In this document: positions 1 through 10,400 of the stretch, piece by piece
Layout of the letters: every line of letters starts with the position of its first letter
How positions within the stretch are numbered: the stretch's first letter is position 1
Assembly: GCF_011290685.1 (NCBI RefSeq)
Contig: NZ_JAANYN010000002.1
Location: 675,347-739,346 of the forward strand
Reading direction: 5' to 3'
Source: Cyclobacterium plantarum
GTDB lineage: Bacteria; Bacteroidota; Bacteroidia; Cytophagales; Cyclobacteriaceae
Length of the DNA stretch: 64,000 nucleotides
Position numbers and translations under genes: made by a program
The notes under the pieces: generated by a model
Told to the model about the DNA's origin: nothing
Database searches by the model: none
What the model saw: the letters and a program-made list of their open reading frames with translations, nothing else

Positions 1-1
1 A

Positions 2-566
2 TATGGTGAAACAAAATTACCAACCACAAATTTCTCCAATTAACAAAAATAAAATCTACTCTTGTCCCTCTTTTATGCTCTTCTATTCCTTATATGGTTT
101 CCCATTTTTTTAAAACCATAGAAGGCATATAAGGAATTTTAAGCATTTGCTAGACCATAAAAAAAATCTCTGCTCTTCTATGGTGAAACAAAATTACCAA
201 CCACAAATTTCTCCAATTAACAAAAATAAAATCTACTCTTGTCCCTCTTTTATGCTCTTCTATTCCTTATATGGTTTCCCATTTTTTTAAAACCATAGAA
301 GGCATATAAGGGATGATAAGGATTTGGTTGGACCCATGAAAAAATCCCTGAAAACCTATACCCTGCTGTGGTGAGACAAAGTGGCCAACCAAAATCTTCG
401 CCTGTTAACCAAAATAAGATCAAGCCTTACCCCTCTTATATGTTCTTCTATTCCTTATATGGTTCTCCTTTTTTTATAACCATAGCAGCCATATAAGGGA
501 TGATAAGGTTTCGTTTAGACCCATGAAAAAAACCTAAAAATATATACCCTTCTGTGGTTAAACCAT
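2..566. repeat. Tandem array of about 180-bp structured repeats
   Basis: Units start at about 2, 179, 367 and 553, so the period is 177, 188 and 186 bp. The first two copies are nearly identical, the third is diverged and the fourth is cut off after about 14 bp. Each full unit carries a conserved inverted repeat: CCTTATATG at 88-96 pairs with CATATAAGG at 126-134, the same pair recurs at 265-273/303-311, and it is extended to 10 bp at 453-462/489-498. A second overlapping stem (ATGGTTT/AAACCAT, 94-100/113-119) lies inside it. The third copy keeps both stems although its loop sequence differs, which suggests that the structure matters. No convincing coding potential was seen. The array ends about 40 bp before the first sulfatase gene. 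It may continue to the left of the window. Confidence 0.85.
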
Positions 567-606
567 TGCCAACTTTACAATTCTTATGTAATTTGAATGT
601 TCATTA

Positions 607-1983
607 ATGAATAAACCCAAGATGATTTTCTTTAAATTCCTTTTTATCCACATTTTCCCCATTCTGGCAGCTGCCTTGATTTGGTCTGAACGAGGCTTTG
701 AAAAGAAGGCAAGCCCTCCTGGCAAACCCAATATCCTGTTCATCTTACCCGATGACCTGGGTTGGGCTGATGTGGGTTACCATGGCTCTGATATCAAAAC
801 ACCAAATATTGATAGGCTGGCCAGGTCAGGGAAGATTTTGAGCCAGCATTATGTCATGCCAACCTGTACGCCCACCCGTGTCAGCCTGATGACGGGTAAG
901 TATCCCAGCCGGTATGGTGTTCTGGCCCCGGCTTATGGAGAGGTCATTGATCTGGGTGATCCTACCCTTGCTTCCTTATTGGCCGAAAATGGGTATTATA
1001 CCGCTATTGCCGGAAAGTGGCACATGGGTTCCCCGCCGTACACCCCCTTAAAATACGGGTTTCAATCTTCATATGGCTACTTTGATGGACAAATAGATCC
1101 CTATACCCATGAATACAAAACCGAAACCGAACTGACAGAACGCAGGTCATGGCACCGAAATGATGAATACCTGGATGAAAGTGGCAGCCATGTGACCGAT
1201 CTGCTCACCGCGGAGGCCATCCGTATTATCGAGGAGGACAGGGACCAACCCTTTTTCCTTTATGTAACCCACCATGTTCCCCATTCTCCCCTATCCGAGC
1301 CTGAAAAATACCATAAGCTGTACAAGGACGATGTGCTGATGCATCCCTCCCGCCGGTTGTTTGCGGCAGCGGTCAGCCACCTGGATGAAAGCATAGGCCA
1401 GATCATCGATGCCCTGGAACGTACAGGCAAAAGAGAAAATACGCTGATTGTATTTGTCAGTGACAATGGCGCCCAGCAAAGCTGGCAAAGTAAGACCGAA
1501 TATGAAGGCCGGTATGCAGATGATCCTCATCTGGTTTTGGGCAATAATTATCCGCTAAGGGGATGGAAAGGAAGTTTATACGAGGGAGGCATAAGGGTGC
1601 CTGGTTTTATCAATTGGCCGGGGCATTTGGAACCGGGCATCGTTGATTTTCCCATCCACGTTTCCGATTGGTTGCCCACGCTTTGCAAACTCACAGGTTT
1701 TGAAAATGGAATACCCCAGGATGTGGACGGCAAGGACATTTGGCAAAATATTGTCATTGAGGGGAAAGAGCAGGTAAAGGCGTCGCCCATGTATTGGAAA
1801 ATCAGGGGGACTCATGCAGTCAGACAGGGTGATTGGAAATTACTCCTTCATGGGAAAAATAAAATAGAACTTTACAACCTGAAAGAAGATTTCAGAGAGA
1901 GCCATAACCTGAGTGAAGGGCATCCGGAAAAGGTGGAAGAAATGATGCTATTGCTGGAGGAATTTAAAAAAGATGACCGGTAA
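607..1983 (+). CDS. Secreted S1-family arylsulfatase
   Basis: Hydrolyses sulfate esters, probably on a sulfated glycan, in the periplasm or outside the cell. The N-terminus has a hydrophobic export segment (residues 6-25), followed by the metal-binding start of the alkaline-phosphatase-like fold (PNILFILPDDLGWADVG). The formylglycine motif C-T-P-T-R is complete with Cys87, followed by VSLMTGKYPSRYG. Downstream motifs GKWHMG and FVSDNGA (second metal site) are present. The length of 458 residues is usual for S1. The start chosen is the first ATG giving a signal peptide. It is on the plus strand, 43 bp upstream of the CPBP protease gene, and is not joined to the minus-strand loci. The family is clear. 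The substrate and S1 subfamily cannot be told from sequence alone. Confidence 0.9.
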   Translation: MNKPKMIFFKFLFIHIFPILAAALIWSERGFEKKASPPGKPNILFILPDDLGWADVGYHGSDIKTPNIDRLARSGKILSQHYVMPTCTPTRVSLMTGKYPSRYGVLAPAYGEVIDLGDPTLASLLAENGYYTAIAGKWHMGSPPYTPLKYGFQSSYGYFDGQIDPYTHEYKTETELTERRSWHRNDEYLDESGSHVTDLLTAEAIRIIEEDRDQPFFLYVTHHVPHSPLSEPEKYHKLYKDDVLMHPSRRLFAAAVSHLDESIGQIIDALERTGKRENTLIVFVSDNGAQQSWQSKTEYEGRYADDPHLVLGNNYPLRGWKGSLYEGGIRVPGFINWPGHLEPGIVDFPIHVSDWLPTLCKLTGFENGIPQDVDGKDIWQNIVIEGKEQVKASPMYWKIRGTHAVRQGDWKLLLHGKNKIELYNLKEDFRESHNLSEGHPEKVEEMMLLLEEFKKDDR

Positions 1984-2026
1984 AAATCCTACTGCAACCA
2001 CAAAAAAAAATCACTGATAAAAAGCT

Positions 2027-2866
2027 ATGAATCATTTAAAGGAAACCCGGCACCTTGTTATTTTTTGTATACTGGCTCTTTTGGTTGGCTGGGTTGGACT
2101 AGGTGTAGACAGGCTTATACCTGATCAGAACGAAGAAGAGACCCTCGGTATGGCCATTTGGCTGGCCGGTCCATTACTTGTGGTGATTTTTCTGAGAACT
2201 TTTGCAGGTGATGGGTGGAAAGATGCAGGATTATATCCTAACCTGAAACATAACTTACGCTGGTATGGCATGGCCATGTTGATATTTCCTCTTGTAACCA
2301 TAATTACTTTAATCATCGGAAAACTAACGGGATGGATTGATTTCTCCGGTTTCAATGTAAAGGCATATTTCTCCATCTTCACAGAACTATTTTTCATTAA
2401 TATCATTAAAAATTTTTTTGAGGAGTCGGTCTGGAGGGGTTATCTCACCGCTAAACTTGTCAAAATCAGGCTTACCGACTTTTATATTTACGGAATTGCC
2501 GGACTGGTATGGGGTCTATGGCATGCCCCGTACTACCTTCATTTTCTATCGGACGAAACCATCTATGCGGTTTTGCCCGTGAACCGCTACCTTTTTATGG
2601 TTATTGCAGTGTTGAACATGGTGGTATGGACGGTAATGTTCACGGAAATATTCAGACTGACCCGGTCCATTTGGTCTGTTATATTACTTCATGCCATGGA
2701 GGATGCTTTGATCAACCACCTGATAATCGACGGCCATATACAGATCGCTGCACATAAGGAAATCTGGCTTTCACCGATATGCGGCGTTTTGCCAATGACA
2801 CTTTATTTGATTATTGGATTATGGCTTAGGAAACAACGGTCAAAAAAAACCGTTTTCTTGAATTGA
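2027..2866 (+). CDS. CPBP-family intramembrane metalloprotease
   Basis: A polytopic membrane protein of 279 residues with the signature of the CPBP (CaaX protease/bacteriocin-processing, Abi) family: EESVWR at residues 132-137 (EExxxR motif), a conserved His in WHAPYY near residue 166, and HAMEDALINH near 223. About seven hydrophobic segments are visible, including 10-26, 45-57, 80-98 and a C-terminal one. Family members cleave within membranes or act as membrane scaffolds, and no substrate can be named here. The gene follows the plus-strand sulfatase by 43 bp and is probably cotranscribed with it, but no functional link to sulfatase action is apparent. It converges on the minus-strand sulfatase of locus A, with only 37 bp between the stop codons. 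Confidence 0.85.
   Translation: MNHLKETRHLVIFCILALLVGWVGLGVDRLIPDQNEEETLGMAIWLAGPLLVVIFLRTFAGDGWKDAGLYPNLKHNLRWYGMAMLIFPLVTIITLIIGKLTGWIDFSGFNVKAYFSIFTELFFINIIKNFFEESVWRGYLTAKLVKIRLTDFYIYGIAGLVWGLWHAPYYLHFLSDETIYAVLPVNRYLFMVIAVLNMVVWTVMFTEIFRLTRSIWSVILLHAMEDALINHLIIDGHIQIAAHKEIWLSPICGVLPMTLYLIIGLWLRKQRSKKTVFLN
2835..2858 (+). terminator. Weak hairpin with T-run at the end of the CPBP gene
   Basis: AACGGT (2835-2840) pairs with ACCGTT (2849-2854) across an A-rich loop and runs into TTTTCTT, inside the last codons of the CPBP gene. A 12-bp palindrome, TTTGGATCCAAA, follows at 2874-2885 in the convergent gap. The stem is short, so this is only a candidate terminator for the plus-strand pair. 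Confidence 0.3.
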
Positions 2867-2903
2867 GGAAGTATTTGGATCCAAACTGGCAAGTCACTGA
2901 TGC

Positions 2904-4310
2904 TTATTTACCGAATTTGGCATTAAGCTGCTTTTTCAAATTATTTTGAATTTCCTGATATTCAGGGTGCCCTGCCAGGTTGTTGTACTCTCTGGGATCA
3001 TGGTCATGGTCGTATAGCTGTGCGCCTTTCTCACCCCCATCCCATTCAATGTACCGCCAGCGCTCAGTCCTTACCGCTCTTCCCATATAGGGTCCTGAAT
3101 TTCTCCTAACCTGTGTGTATCCACCATGGTCCCAGGCTTTATCCGGATTTTTCAATAGCGCTGAAATATCACGACCCTGTAAATATTCAGGGGATTCTAA
3201 GCCACACAAAGCTGCCAAAGTCGGATAAAGGTCTACTAATTCTACCACCCGCTCACAAACTTTGCCATTTCCCTCCTTACCCGGTGCCGCAATCAGCAGG
3301 GGAACCCGCGCAGATTCCTCAAAAAGGCTTTGCTTTTTCCATTGACCATGCTCCGAAAGGTGGTACCCGTGATCACTCCAAAACACCACAATGGTATTTT
3401 CTACAAGCCCCAAATCTTCCAGGGCATCCAAAAGCTTTCCTACCTGAGCGTCCATAAAGGTGGCTGAAGCATAATAGGCCCTGATCACTTGTTTTCGCTG
3501 ATGCTCATCCAGCCCCCAATACAGGGGATTGGTCCAGAAGGCTGCCTGCGGAATATCATTAAAATGATCCTCTGGTTCGTCCGGAAGGACAATACTATCC
3601 AAAGGATACATATCAAAGTACTTCTTCGGGGCGATATATGGGCAATGAGGACGATAAAATCCTACTCCGATAAAAAAAGGCTTGTCTTTATTTTCTACCA
3701 TTAACCTGATGGCCTCATCGGCGACCATCCCGTCTGTTTGTTCTGCATCAGTTCCTTCTGCTGCCAGCCAACTTAAAGAACTTCCCAACCCTCTGTTTGG
3801 GGTGAGGTTGATAAGTTTGTCTTCTTCCCATTTATCCCTGCCAATTGGATTGATGACCTGATTCCAGGATTTTGCATCATCCAAACCATTCGTGCCAATG
3901 TCCCCGGGCACCCCATAATGATAAATTTTCCCCACCCTTGCAGAAAAATATCCATTTTCCATGAAAAGTTCGGGTAATGTCGTGACAGTGGGAATAATGT
4001 CTCTAAAATCTGTTTTAAGATCAAAAACCTGAGTAGTGTCTGGTCGGAGTCCCGTCATTATCGACACCCTACTTTGGCTGCATTGAGGGTATTGGCAATA
4101 AGCTTTATTGAACTGCATTCCCATTTTTGCCAACCGATCCAGGTTGGGAGTTTTTACCAAATCATGCCCATAGCCGCTGATACCATTGTTGAGATCATCC
4201 GAAGCGATAAACAATACATTCATTTTTTTGGTCTCCCTGATTTCCTGAGCTTTCAAGGGGCCCAAAAATCCAATTAAAACCAATAGCTGAAAGCCTGCTT
4301 TTAAAGTCAT
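2904..4310 (-). CDS. S1 sulfatase, iduronate-2-sulfatase-like, with C-S-Q-S-R active-site motif
   Basis: Last gene of locus A. A signal peptide (residues 1-21) is followed by NVLFIASDDLNNGISGYG, typical of the iduronate-2-sulfatase-like branch of S1. Further family landmarks are GKIYHYG, FYRPHCPYIAPKKY and FWSDHGYHLSEHGQW. The catalytic signature is C-S-Q-S-R at Cys77-Arg81, confirmed in the DNA at 4068-4082; the third position is Gln where the consensus has Pro or Ala. Catalysis needs this Cys to be converted to formylglycine, so maturation of this variant is less certain. A second Cys (Cys72) lies five residues upstream. The length of 468 residues is normal. The gene starts 86 bp after the oxidoreductase gene and is probably in the same transcript. 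The substrate is unknown, probably a 2-O-sulfated sugar if the branch assignment holds. Confidence 0.88.
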   Translation of the reverse strand: MTLKAGFQLLVLIGFLGPLKAQEIRETKKMNVLFIASDDLNNGISGYGHDLVKTPNLDRLAKMGMQFNKAYCQYPQCSQSRVSIMTGLRPDTTQVFDLKTDFRDIIPTVTTLPELFMENGYFSARVGKIYHYGVPGDIGTNGLDDAKSWNQVINPIGRDKWEEDKLINLTPNRGLGSSLSWLAAEGTDAEQTDGMVADEAIRLMVENKDKPFFIGVGFYRPHCPYIAPKKYFDMYPLDSIVLPDEPEDHFNDIPQAAFWTNPLYWGLDEHQRKQVIRAYYASATFMDAQVGKLLDALEDLGLVENTIVVFWSDHGYHLSEHGQWKKQSLFEESARVPLLIAAPGKEGNGKVCERVVELVDLYPTLAALCGLESPEYLQGRDISALLKNPDKAWDHGGYTQVRRNSGPYMGRAVRTERWRYIEWDGGEKGAQLYDHDHDPREYNNLAGHPEYQEIQNNLKKQLNAKFGK

Positions 4311-4396
4311 AAGGCAATTTATTCACTATAATCAATAACCGCCATGGATAATTGGGGAAAAACCAAGAGTCCCCCAGGCATTAATTGTTCCATTGT

Positions 4397-5761
4397 CTAA
4401 ACTTTCAGTTCCCAGCCATTTCTGTATTCCCTGGACAAATATTGGTTGGCAGCATCATGATTCAGGATTTTCAAATTGCTGGTATCCCATTCCAAAACTT
4501 CATTGGGTTGCCTGATGGCTACGGTACCCAAAATCACCGTTTCAGACATGGGGCCGGAAATGCCAAAATGACTTTCTGTATTGGTTTTTCCCAAACAGGC
4601 ATCCACAAAATGATGGTAATGATCTCTTTCCTCCAGATTTGGTGGAGAAATCTGCTTAAATTTCTCTGCGGGAAGCAAAACAGGCATCTTGGTGTGCGGA
4701 ATCAAAAGAGCGCCCTCAGTTCCAACGAGCATGGCAGATTCAGCAGGATAGTCTTCCACAGAAAACAATGCCCTGACCTCCTCGGGGGGATAAAATTCTC
4801 CATCGTACCAGTGAACCTTAAATTCGTTTGCTGCAGTCAGCTTATTTCCGGGAAATACCCAGGTGATGTGATTGCTTTGGGGCCAGGTATCCGCTCTTCG
4901 TGCAGGGGAATTCTCCCAGGAATCCTGCACTTTGGCCACCACCGATTTCGGAGCTTTCAAATCCAAACCTTTCCAAACCGCATCCAGGATATGGCATCCT
5001 ATATCTCCGGACCATCCGGTACCAAAGTCCTGCCAGGCCCTCCATTTGGAAGGATGATAAATGGTTGGTGCATAAGGCCTCATCGGAGCTGTTCCAATAA
5101 ACAAATCCCAATGAAGGTGCATGGGGGGATTCTCACCTCCTTCAGGCCTGGGCCCTTCAAAACGATAGGCCTCAGTTGCTCCAGGTCTGTTGGAGCAGAG
5201 GTAAACCTCCTTTATTTTACCGATATGGCCCTCTTTGATCCATTGAACGGCTGTCCGGTCACCCTTTCCGGAAGCATGCTGGGTACCCAACTGACTTACT
5301 ATTCCAGCTTTTTGTGCTGCTTGTGTAAGTTTTCTGATTTCTGCCACATCATGGCACATGGGTTTCTGGCAATATACATGCTTGCCCATTTGAATGGATT
5401 GCATGGCAATGGAAAAATGGTTGTGGTCTGGGACACTCACATTGATGGCATCAAAATTCTCAGCCTCTTTTTCCAGCAATTCTCTCCAATCCGTATATTT
5501 TTTGGCATTAGGGATCGCATCTGCGGCCTTGTTCAAGTGGTTTTCATCCACATCACAAATGGCTACAATGTCCACATTCGGATGAGCTTTGAAACGGTTC
5601 AAATCATGCCAGCCCATACCTCCTACACCCACACAAACATGTCTTACCTTTTCTTGTTTTTTTGTGAACCCTGAATATTGGGATAGCAAGGGTGGGGTGA
5701 GTACAAAGAGCACAGACCGGTTTAAAAATTTTCTTCTGTTAATTTTTGATAATTGACTCAT
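4397..5761 (-). CDS. Gfo/Idh/MocA-family NAD(P)-dependent oxidoreductase with Tat-like signal
   Basis: A sugar or inositol-type dehydrogenase family member of 454 residues. The N-terminus has a twin-arginine-like leader (NRRKFLN, residues 8-14, then a hydrophobic stretch), so the enzyme is probably exported folded with its cofactor. The Rossmann dinucleotide motif GVGGMG is at 45-50, followed by an acidic strand end (AICDVDENH). The family lysine motif is QKPM (usually EKP) near residue 132. The C-terminal half is the alpha/beta substrate domain. The gene lies 102 bp after susD of locus A and before a sulfatase. Exported Gfo/Idh/MocA proteins of this type are frequent near SusCD and sulfatase genes, but the reaction is rarely known. 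A long plus-strand open frame over the same bases is a shadow. Confidence 0.88.
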   Translation of the reverse strand: MSQLSKINRRKFLNRSVLFVLTPPLLSQYSGFTKKQEKVRHVCVGVGGMGWHDLNRFKAHPNVDIVAICDVDENHLNKAADAIPNAKKYTDWRELLEKEAENFDAINVSVPDHNHFSIAMQSIQMGKHVYCQKPMCHDVAEIRKLTQAAQKAGIVSQLGTQHASGKGDRTAVQWIKEGHIGKIKEVYLCSNRPGATEAYRFEGPRPEGGENPPMHLHWDLFIGTAPMRPYAPTIYHPSKWRAWQDFGTGWSGDIGCHILDAVWKGLDLKAPKSVVAKVQDSWENSPARRADTWPQSNHITWVFPGNKLTAANEFKVHWYDGEFYPPEEVRALFSVEDYPAESAMLVGTEGALLIPHTKMPVLLPAEKFKQISPPNLEERDHYHHFVDACLGKTNTESHFGISGPMSETVILGTVAIRQPNEVLEWDTSNLKILNHDAANQYLSREYRNGWELKV

Positions 5762-5863
5762 TTCAAAGGGTATTTTGGGTTAGATATTCAATATACAGTA
5801 AACTTCCCGATAAACCATTGTTTTTCGGGAAGTTTACATGTACTCTAGTTTATGATCAAAGAA

Positions 5864-7426
5864 TTAAGGAAACCCCGGATTTTGAGGTTGAAGATTGGGG
5901 TTATTTTGCATTTCAGGCAAAGGATAAGGCATCAATAAATGCATGCTTTGCAATGTTTGATTGGAACTCAGGTTTTCATGTCCTACGAAATCATCAAAAC
6001 CATTGGTAATTTCATTGTAGACTTTGCGGAGCCGTAACATATCAAACCAGGTTATTTGCTCATAGCACAACTCATGCCAACGCTCCCTCCAAACAGCTTC
6101 ACGGAAGCTTGCGGTTGTAAATTCTCCCAGTGAAGGTGTCTCCAGTTGGGCACGGTCCCTGATCCTTTTCAAGCCTTCGTGTGCCAGGGCGTTTGGACCT
6201 CCCGCCTCGTTCTGGGCTTCTGCATGAATTAACAATACTTCGGCAAATCGAATCAGAGGTACATTTAAATTATTGGCTCTGTTTCCAGGATTTCCTTCAG
6301 ATCCCAAAGCCCTTTGATTGAAATGTTTGAAAATATATGGTGCGCCCAAATCAAAGGGTTCTCCACTTCCATTGGTAAAATAACTGGTGTAGAAAAAACC
6401 TTCCTGATTGACAGCCCTCAGGTCACCTTCCTCATAAGAATTGTAAAACTCATTGGTAGGTACCGTGCTACCCGTACCGGATGGTCCCTGAAACGTAACC
6501 GGCTTGAAATTGGGAAACATGTTATTCATGGGATTACCGGCCACTACAATATTGTATTGCAACATAAATATATGCTCCAACAAGTTATCATTGGTTTCAT
6601 CATGAAGATCTCCATAGCTGGGAAATAAATTGATTTGATTGGGATTGGCATTGGCATAATCTATGACTTCAGCTGATTTTTGTGCCGCCAACTGATAGTA
6701 TTCGCTACCCATACTCAAGGGAAATCCAGCCATAGTCAGGTAAACTTTTGCCAATTGACTTTTTACAGCCGCAAGTGAGGCCCTTCCACTTGCATCCATC
6801 CAGGGAAGACCTGCTGCCTCTGCCGCTTTCAAATCATCCACAATCAGTTGATAAACCTGTGCTTGTGGAGACGGTGAAGGCCTGAAATTTTCTGAACTTG
6901 CTGTTTGTGGAGCAGTGATCAGGGGAATATCGCCCCAGAGTCGAACTGCATAGAAATAGGCCCATGCCCTCAAAAACTTTGCTTCACCAAGAATTTTTGT
7001 TTTTTGCGCTTCATCCATAGGGGTAATGGCAGGCACCTTGTCCAATACCAAATTCGCCTGTGCGATTACTTTGTACAAGCCATTCCACCAATTGATCACA
7101 TGTTGGGTCCGCCCATCATAGATCAAACCATACAGATTATTTAAATCGGAATTTTGGGCGGTCTCAGTAGTTGAAGTTCCGGTGGGTGCCTCCAAAAGTT
7201 GCCATGTAGAGGAAAAAATTCCTCCGTCTCCTCCTATAAATCTGGTATCCGCATATACTGCGGCCAGAGCTGCTTCCGCATGATCCGGAATGGTATAAAA
7301 ACTTTCCGGGGTAAGGTTAGAAGGATCTTCTTCACTCAGAAAATCCTGACAACCCGTCAAAACAGCCATGCCAAACAAACTTAGGCCTATATGGATCCAA
7401 AATCTTTTCTTTAATATATTTTTCAT
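5864..7426 (-). CDS. susD-like: SusD/RagB-family outer-membrane nutrient-binding lipoprotein (locus A)
   Basis: The surface lipoprotein partner of the SusC porin just upstream. The lipobox AVLTGC places the lipidated Cys at residue 26, followed by QDFLSEEDPSNLTPESFY, a classic SusD N-terminus. TPR-like helical segments (AKFLRAWAYFYAVRLWGDIPL near residue 150, split here only in part) and the C-terminal RagB/SusD region (RFAEVLLIHAEAQNE, RERWHELCYE, ending in LQPQNPGFP) are all present. The length of 520 residues is standard. The gene begins 28 bp after susC, so the two are surely cotranscribed. The ligand cannot be read from the sequence, and no glycoside hydrolase lies in this locus to help. 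Confidence 0.95.
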   Translation of the reverse strand: MKNILKKRFWIHIGLSLFGMAVLTGCQDFLSEEDPSNLTPESFYTIPDHAEAALAAVYADTRFIGGDGGIFSSTWQLLEAPTGTSTTETAQNSDLNNLYGLIYDGRTQHVINWWNGLYKVIAQANLVLDKVPAITPMDEAQKTKILGEAKFLRAWAYFYAVRLWGDIPLITAPQTASSENFRPSPSPQAQVYQLIVDDLKAAEAAGLPWMDASGRASLAAVKSQLAKVYLTMAGFPLSMGSEYYQLAAQKSAEVIDYANANPNQINLFPSYGDLHDETNDNLLEHIFMLQYNIVVAGNPMNNMFPNFKPVTFQGPSGTGSTVPTNEFYNSYEEGDLRAVNQEGFFYTSYFTNGSGEPFDLGAPYIFKHFNQRALGSEGNPGNRANNLNVPLIRFAEVLLIHAEAQNEAGGPNALAHEGLKRIRDRAQLETPSLGEFTTASFREAVWRERWHELCYEQITWFDMLRLRKVYNEITNGFDDFVGHENLSSNQTLQSMHLLMPYPLPEMQNNPNLQPQNPGFP

Positions 7427-7454
7427 TTCTAGTTTCGTTAATGATCAGCTTAAT

Positions 7455-10400
7455 TTACAATGCAACCTGAAGACCCAATAAATAGGTGGTTGGCTTAGGA
7501 TAACTGTGCCAATTCATGCCCTGAGAAAACACATTGTTTCCGTCGCCTCCCCTGATCGGGGTCACTTCAGGGTCACCAATGATTTCATCTCCTGTGATCA
7601 GGAAGAAATTTTGGGTCGAAGTATACACCCTTAGCCTACTCAAACGAAGTCTATTTGCCACTTCAACGGGAAAGGTGTACCCTAATAGCAGGTTTCTACC
7701 ACGTAAAAATGACGCATCTTTAACCCATCTGGAATCCACATTGGTTACATAACCTGCACGGGTGTCTCTGATTTCCGCCACCATGGAATTCTGGTTGTCC
7801 GGGGTCCAGGCATCCAGCACCGTGCGGTAGCTATTGGCAAGAGCTTGCCGGTCCTCGCTTGGGTGCAGGTTCATATCCAAAAGGTCGTTGCCATACATGT
7901 ATTGCAGATCAATGGCAAGATCCCAGTTTCTAAACCTGATATTATTGGTCAATGCACCCCAGAATTTTGGGTTTCCATTTCCGATAATCATCCTGTCCGA
8001 ATCATTGATGGCCTTATCTCCATTTACATCCAGGTACTTAATGTCTCCCGGAAGAATAGTCAATCCATTTCTATAACTTACGTACTCTGCGGCTTCACTT
8101 CTTTCGGATTCATTCCAGGTTCCAAGCCTTACCAAACCCCAGAAAGATCCTACGGGCTCTCCAACCCTGATAATATTGGTTTGGTTTGTGAAATTAGGCC
8201 CGCCTACACCGAAAATATCAGCAGGTGTAGCCAATGACAATACCTTATTCCGATTGGCAGAAAAATTAAAGCTACTATTCCAGGTGAAATCCGCTTTTTC
8301 AACAACCACTGCACTTAATGTGAGTTCAACCCCTTTGTTTTCCATTGAACCCACATTTCTTCTAATCGTGGCATACCCACTTGTTCTTGGAACCGGAGAA
8401 TCCAATAACATGTCTGTCGTTTTTCTGTTATAGTAATCAAATTCCACGGTAAGCCGGTTTTGAAACAGACCAAGTTCTAAACCGATATCGGCCTGAGCCG
8501 TTTTTTCCCATCTAAGATCAGGATTAGCCAGTCGGTTGATACCTGTTCCTCCGACCTGGGTCTCATTCCAAATGGCCGAATAATTGGAGCTCAATAGGGA
8601 AAGTGAAGAATAGGGCGGGATCTCTGAGTTACCGGTAAGCCCATAACTGGTCCTCAATTTCAAATTGGAAATGGTACTGTTTCCCTTAAGAAAAGCTTCT
8701 TCGGACAACCTCCAGGCCAAAGCGGCAGAAGGGAAAATGGCGTATTTGTTGTTCTCACCGAATTTGGATGCCCCATCTGCCCTACCGGTTGCTGTAAATA
8801 GATATTTATCGTCCAGAATATAATTTATCCTCGCAAAATAGGAATTTAAAGCATGCCTTGAAGCATTGGAGCCAACCCGGGGAAGTTGTGAACCGGCTCC
8901 CAAGTTATTATACGTAAAGAAGTCCGTTGCAAAATTCTGGATACTGGCACTCATGCTGGAGTAAGTGTTTTCCTGCCAGGAAATACCCAATAAACCGGTA
9001 AAAGCATGTCTTTCTCCAAATACTTTATTATAGGTAAGGTAATTTTCCAAGGACCAGAAACTGTCCCTTTCCAAACTTTTAGATGCCGTGCCTGACTGGG
9101 CAATGGCTAAGGTCCGCGTGCTGGATTGGTTATTTTCCTGGGTTAAAATATTCACACCCAAAACGGTCCGCATTTCCAATCCTTCTGCAAATTTTATATT
9201 TGAATAAGCACTTCCCAAAGTCGTTTGGGTATTCAGAATATACTTTCTGCCATATAAGCGGTGCATGGAACTCATTGTGCCTTCCGCAAAAGGATAATCC
9301 CTGTTGTTTGCAAAAGTACCATCCTCATACCTTACGGGTAAAAACGGAAAATCCTCCACAATTTGTCTAGGTACTGCATCACTGACATCTACCAGATTTT
9401 CTGATTGGTTATTATAACTGATAGTACCCCCTACTTTCAACCATGGTTTAACCTGATCATCAATGGTGAAGCGGGTGGAATACCGGGTAAGGTAGGATGT
9501 TTTTAACAAGCCCTGATCATCCCGATAACCCAAAGACAAAGAATAGGTCGTCCTTTCGTTTCCTCCTGTAAATCCCAATTGGTGGTTTTGGGACAATTTA
9601 TTTTGGGTCGTTTCATTCAACCAATTGGTATCGAACAAGGGGTTTCCCTGGCTGTCAAATACCCTGGGATCAGTTCGTCTAAGTGCAGGGTTCAGATAGG
9701 CCCATCTTCCGGCATTCCAACCCTCCGGGTCGTACTTTTCCATATTTCTCCAGGCAAGATCTTCCACAGCCATGTATTCTGCAGCATTCAATACCTCAGG
9801 TCTGTTTGGACCTATGGTATTCACGCTGAAATCTACATTATACGTCAGCGTTCCTTCACCAGATTTACCTTTTTTGGTGGTGATTAGGATTACTCCATTA
9901 GCACCTCTTGATCCATAAATGGCAGTAGAGGACGCATCTTTCAATACCTCAACAGACACGATGTCGTTAGGATTAATATAATCAATGGCATTACTGGCCT
10001 GAGCCTGGTTACTCATAGGAAGCTGGACACCATCCACCACATATAGCGGGTTATTTGAAGAGTTAATTGAACTGAATCCACGAATTCGGACATTGGTTCT
10101 ACCACCGGGCCGTCCCGAATTCACGTTTACCTGAACACCCGCAACCCTGCCAGCCAGTGCCTGATTCAGAGATGGGGAAGGACGCTCGTTTAATTCCGCT
10201 TCTCCTACTGAACCCACCGAACCTGTCAGATCTGACTTTTTCTGTGTTCCATAACCAATCACCACAACCTCTTCCAGTGCGGAAGAATCCTGATTTAACC
10301 GAATGGTCAATTCTGTCTGATTGGTTATTTTAATGGTTTGGGACTGATAACCGATGTAAGAAATCACCAAAGTGGCTTCTTCAGGCACGGTGATGGAAAA

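Noticed and set aside
2-566. CRISPR-like array
   Set aside because: The repeat unit is 177-188 bp and whole units are repeated; there are no short direct repeats with unique spacers and no cas genes.
4385-5674. 429-residue plus-strand open frame
   Set aside because: It lies fully opposite the well-supported Gfo/Idh/MocA gene, has no domain and an odd composition; it is a shadow.
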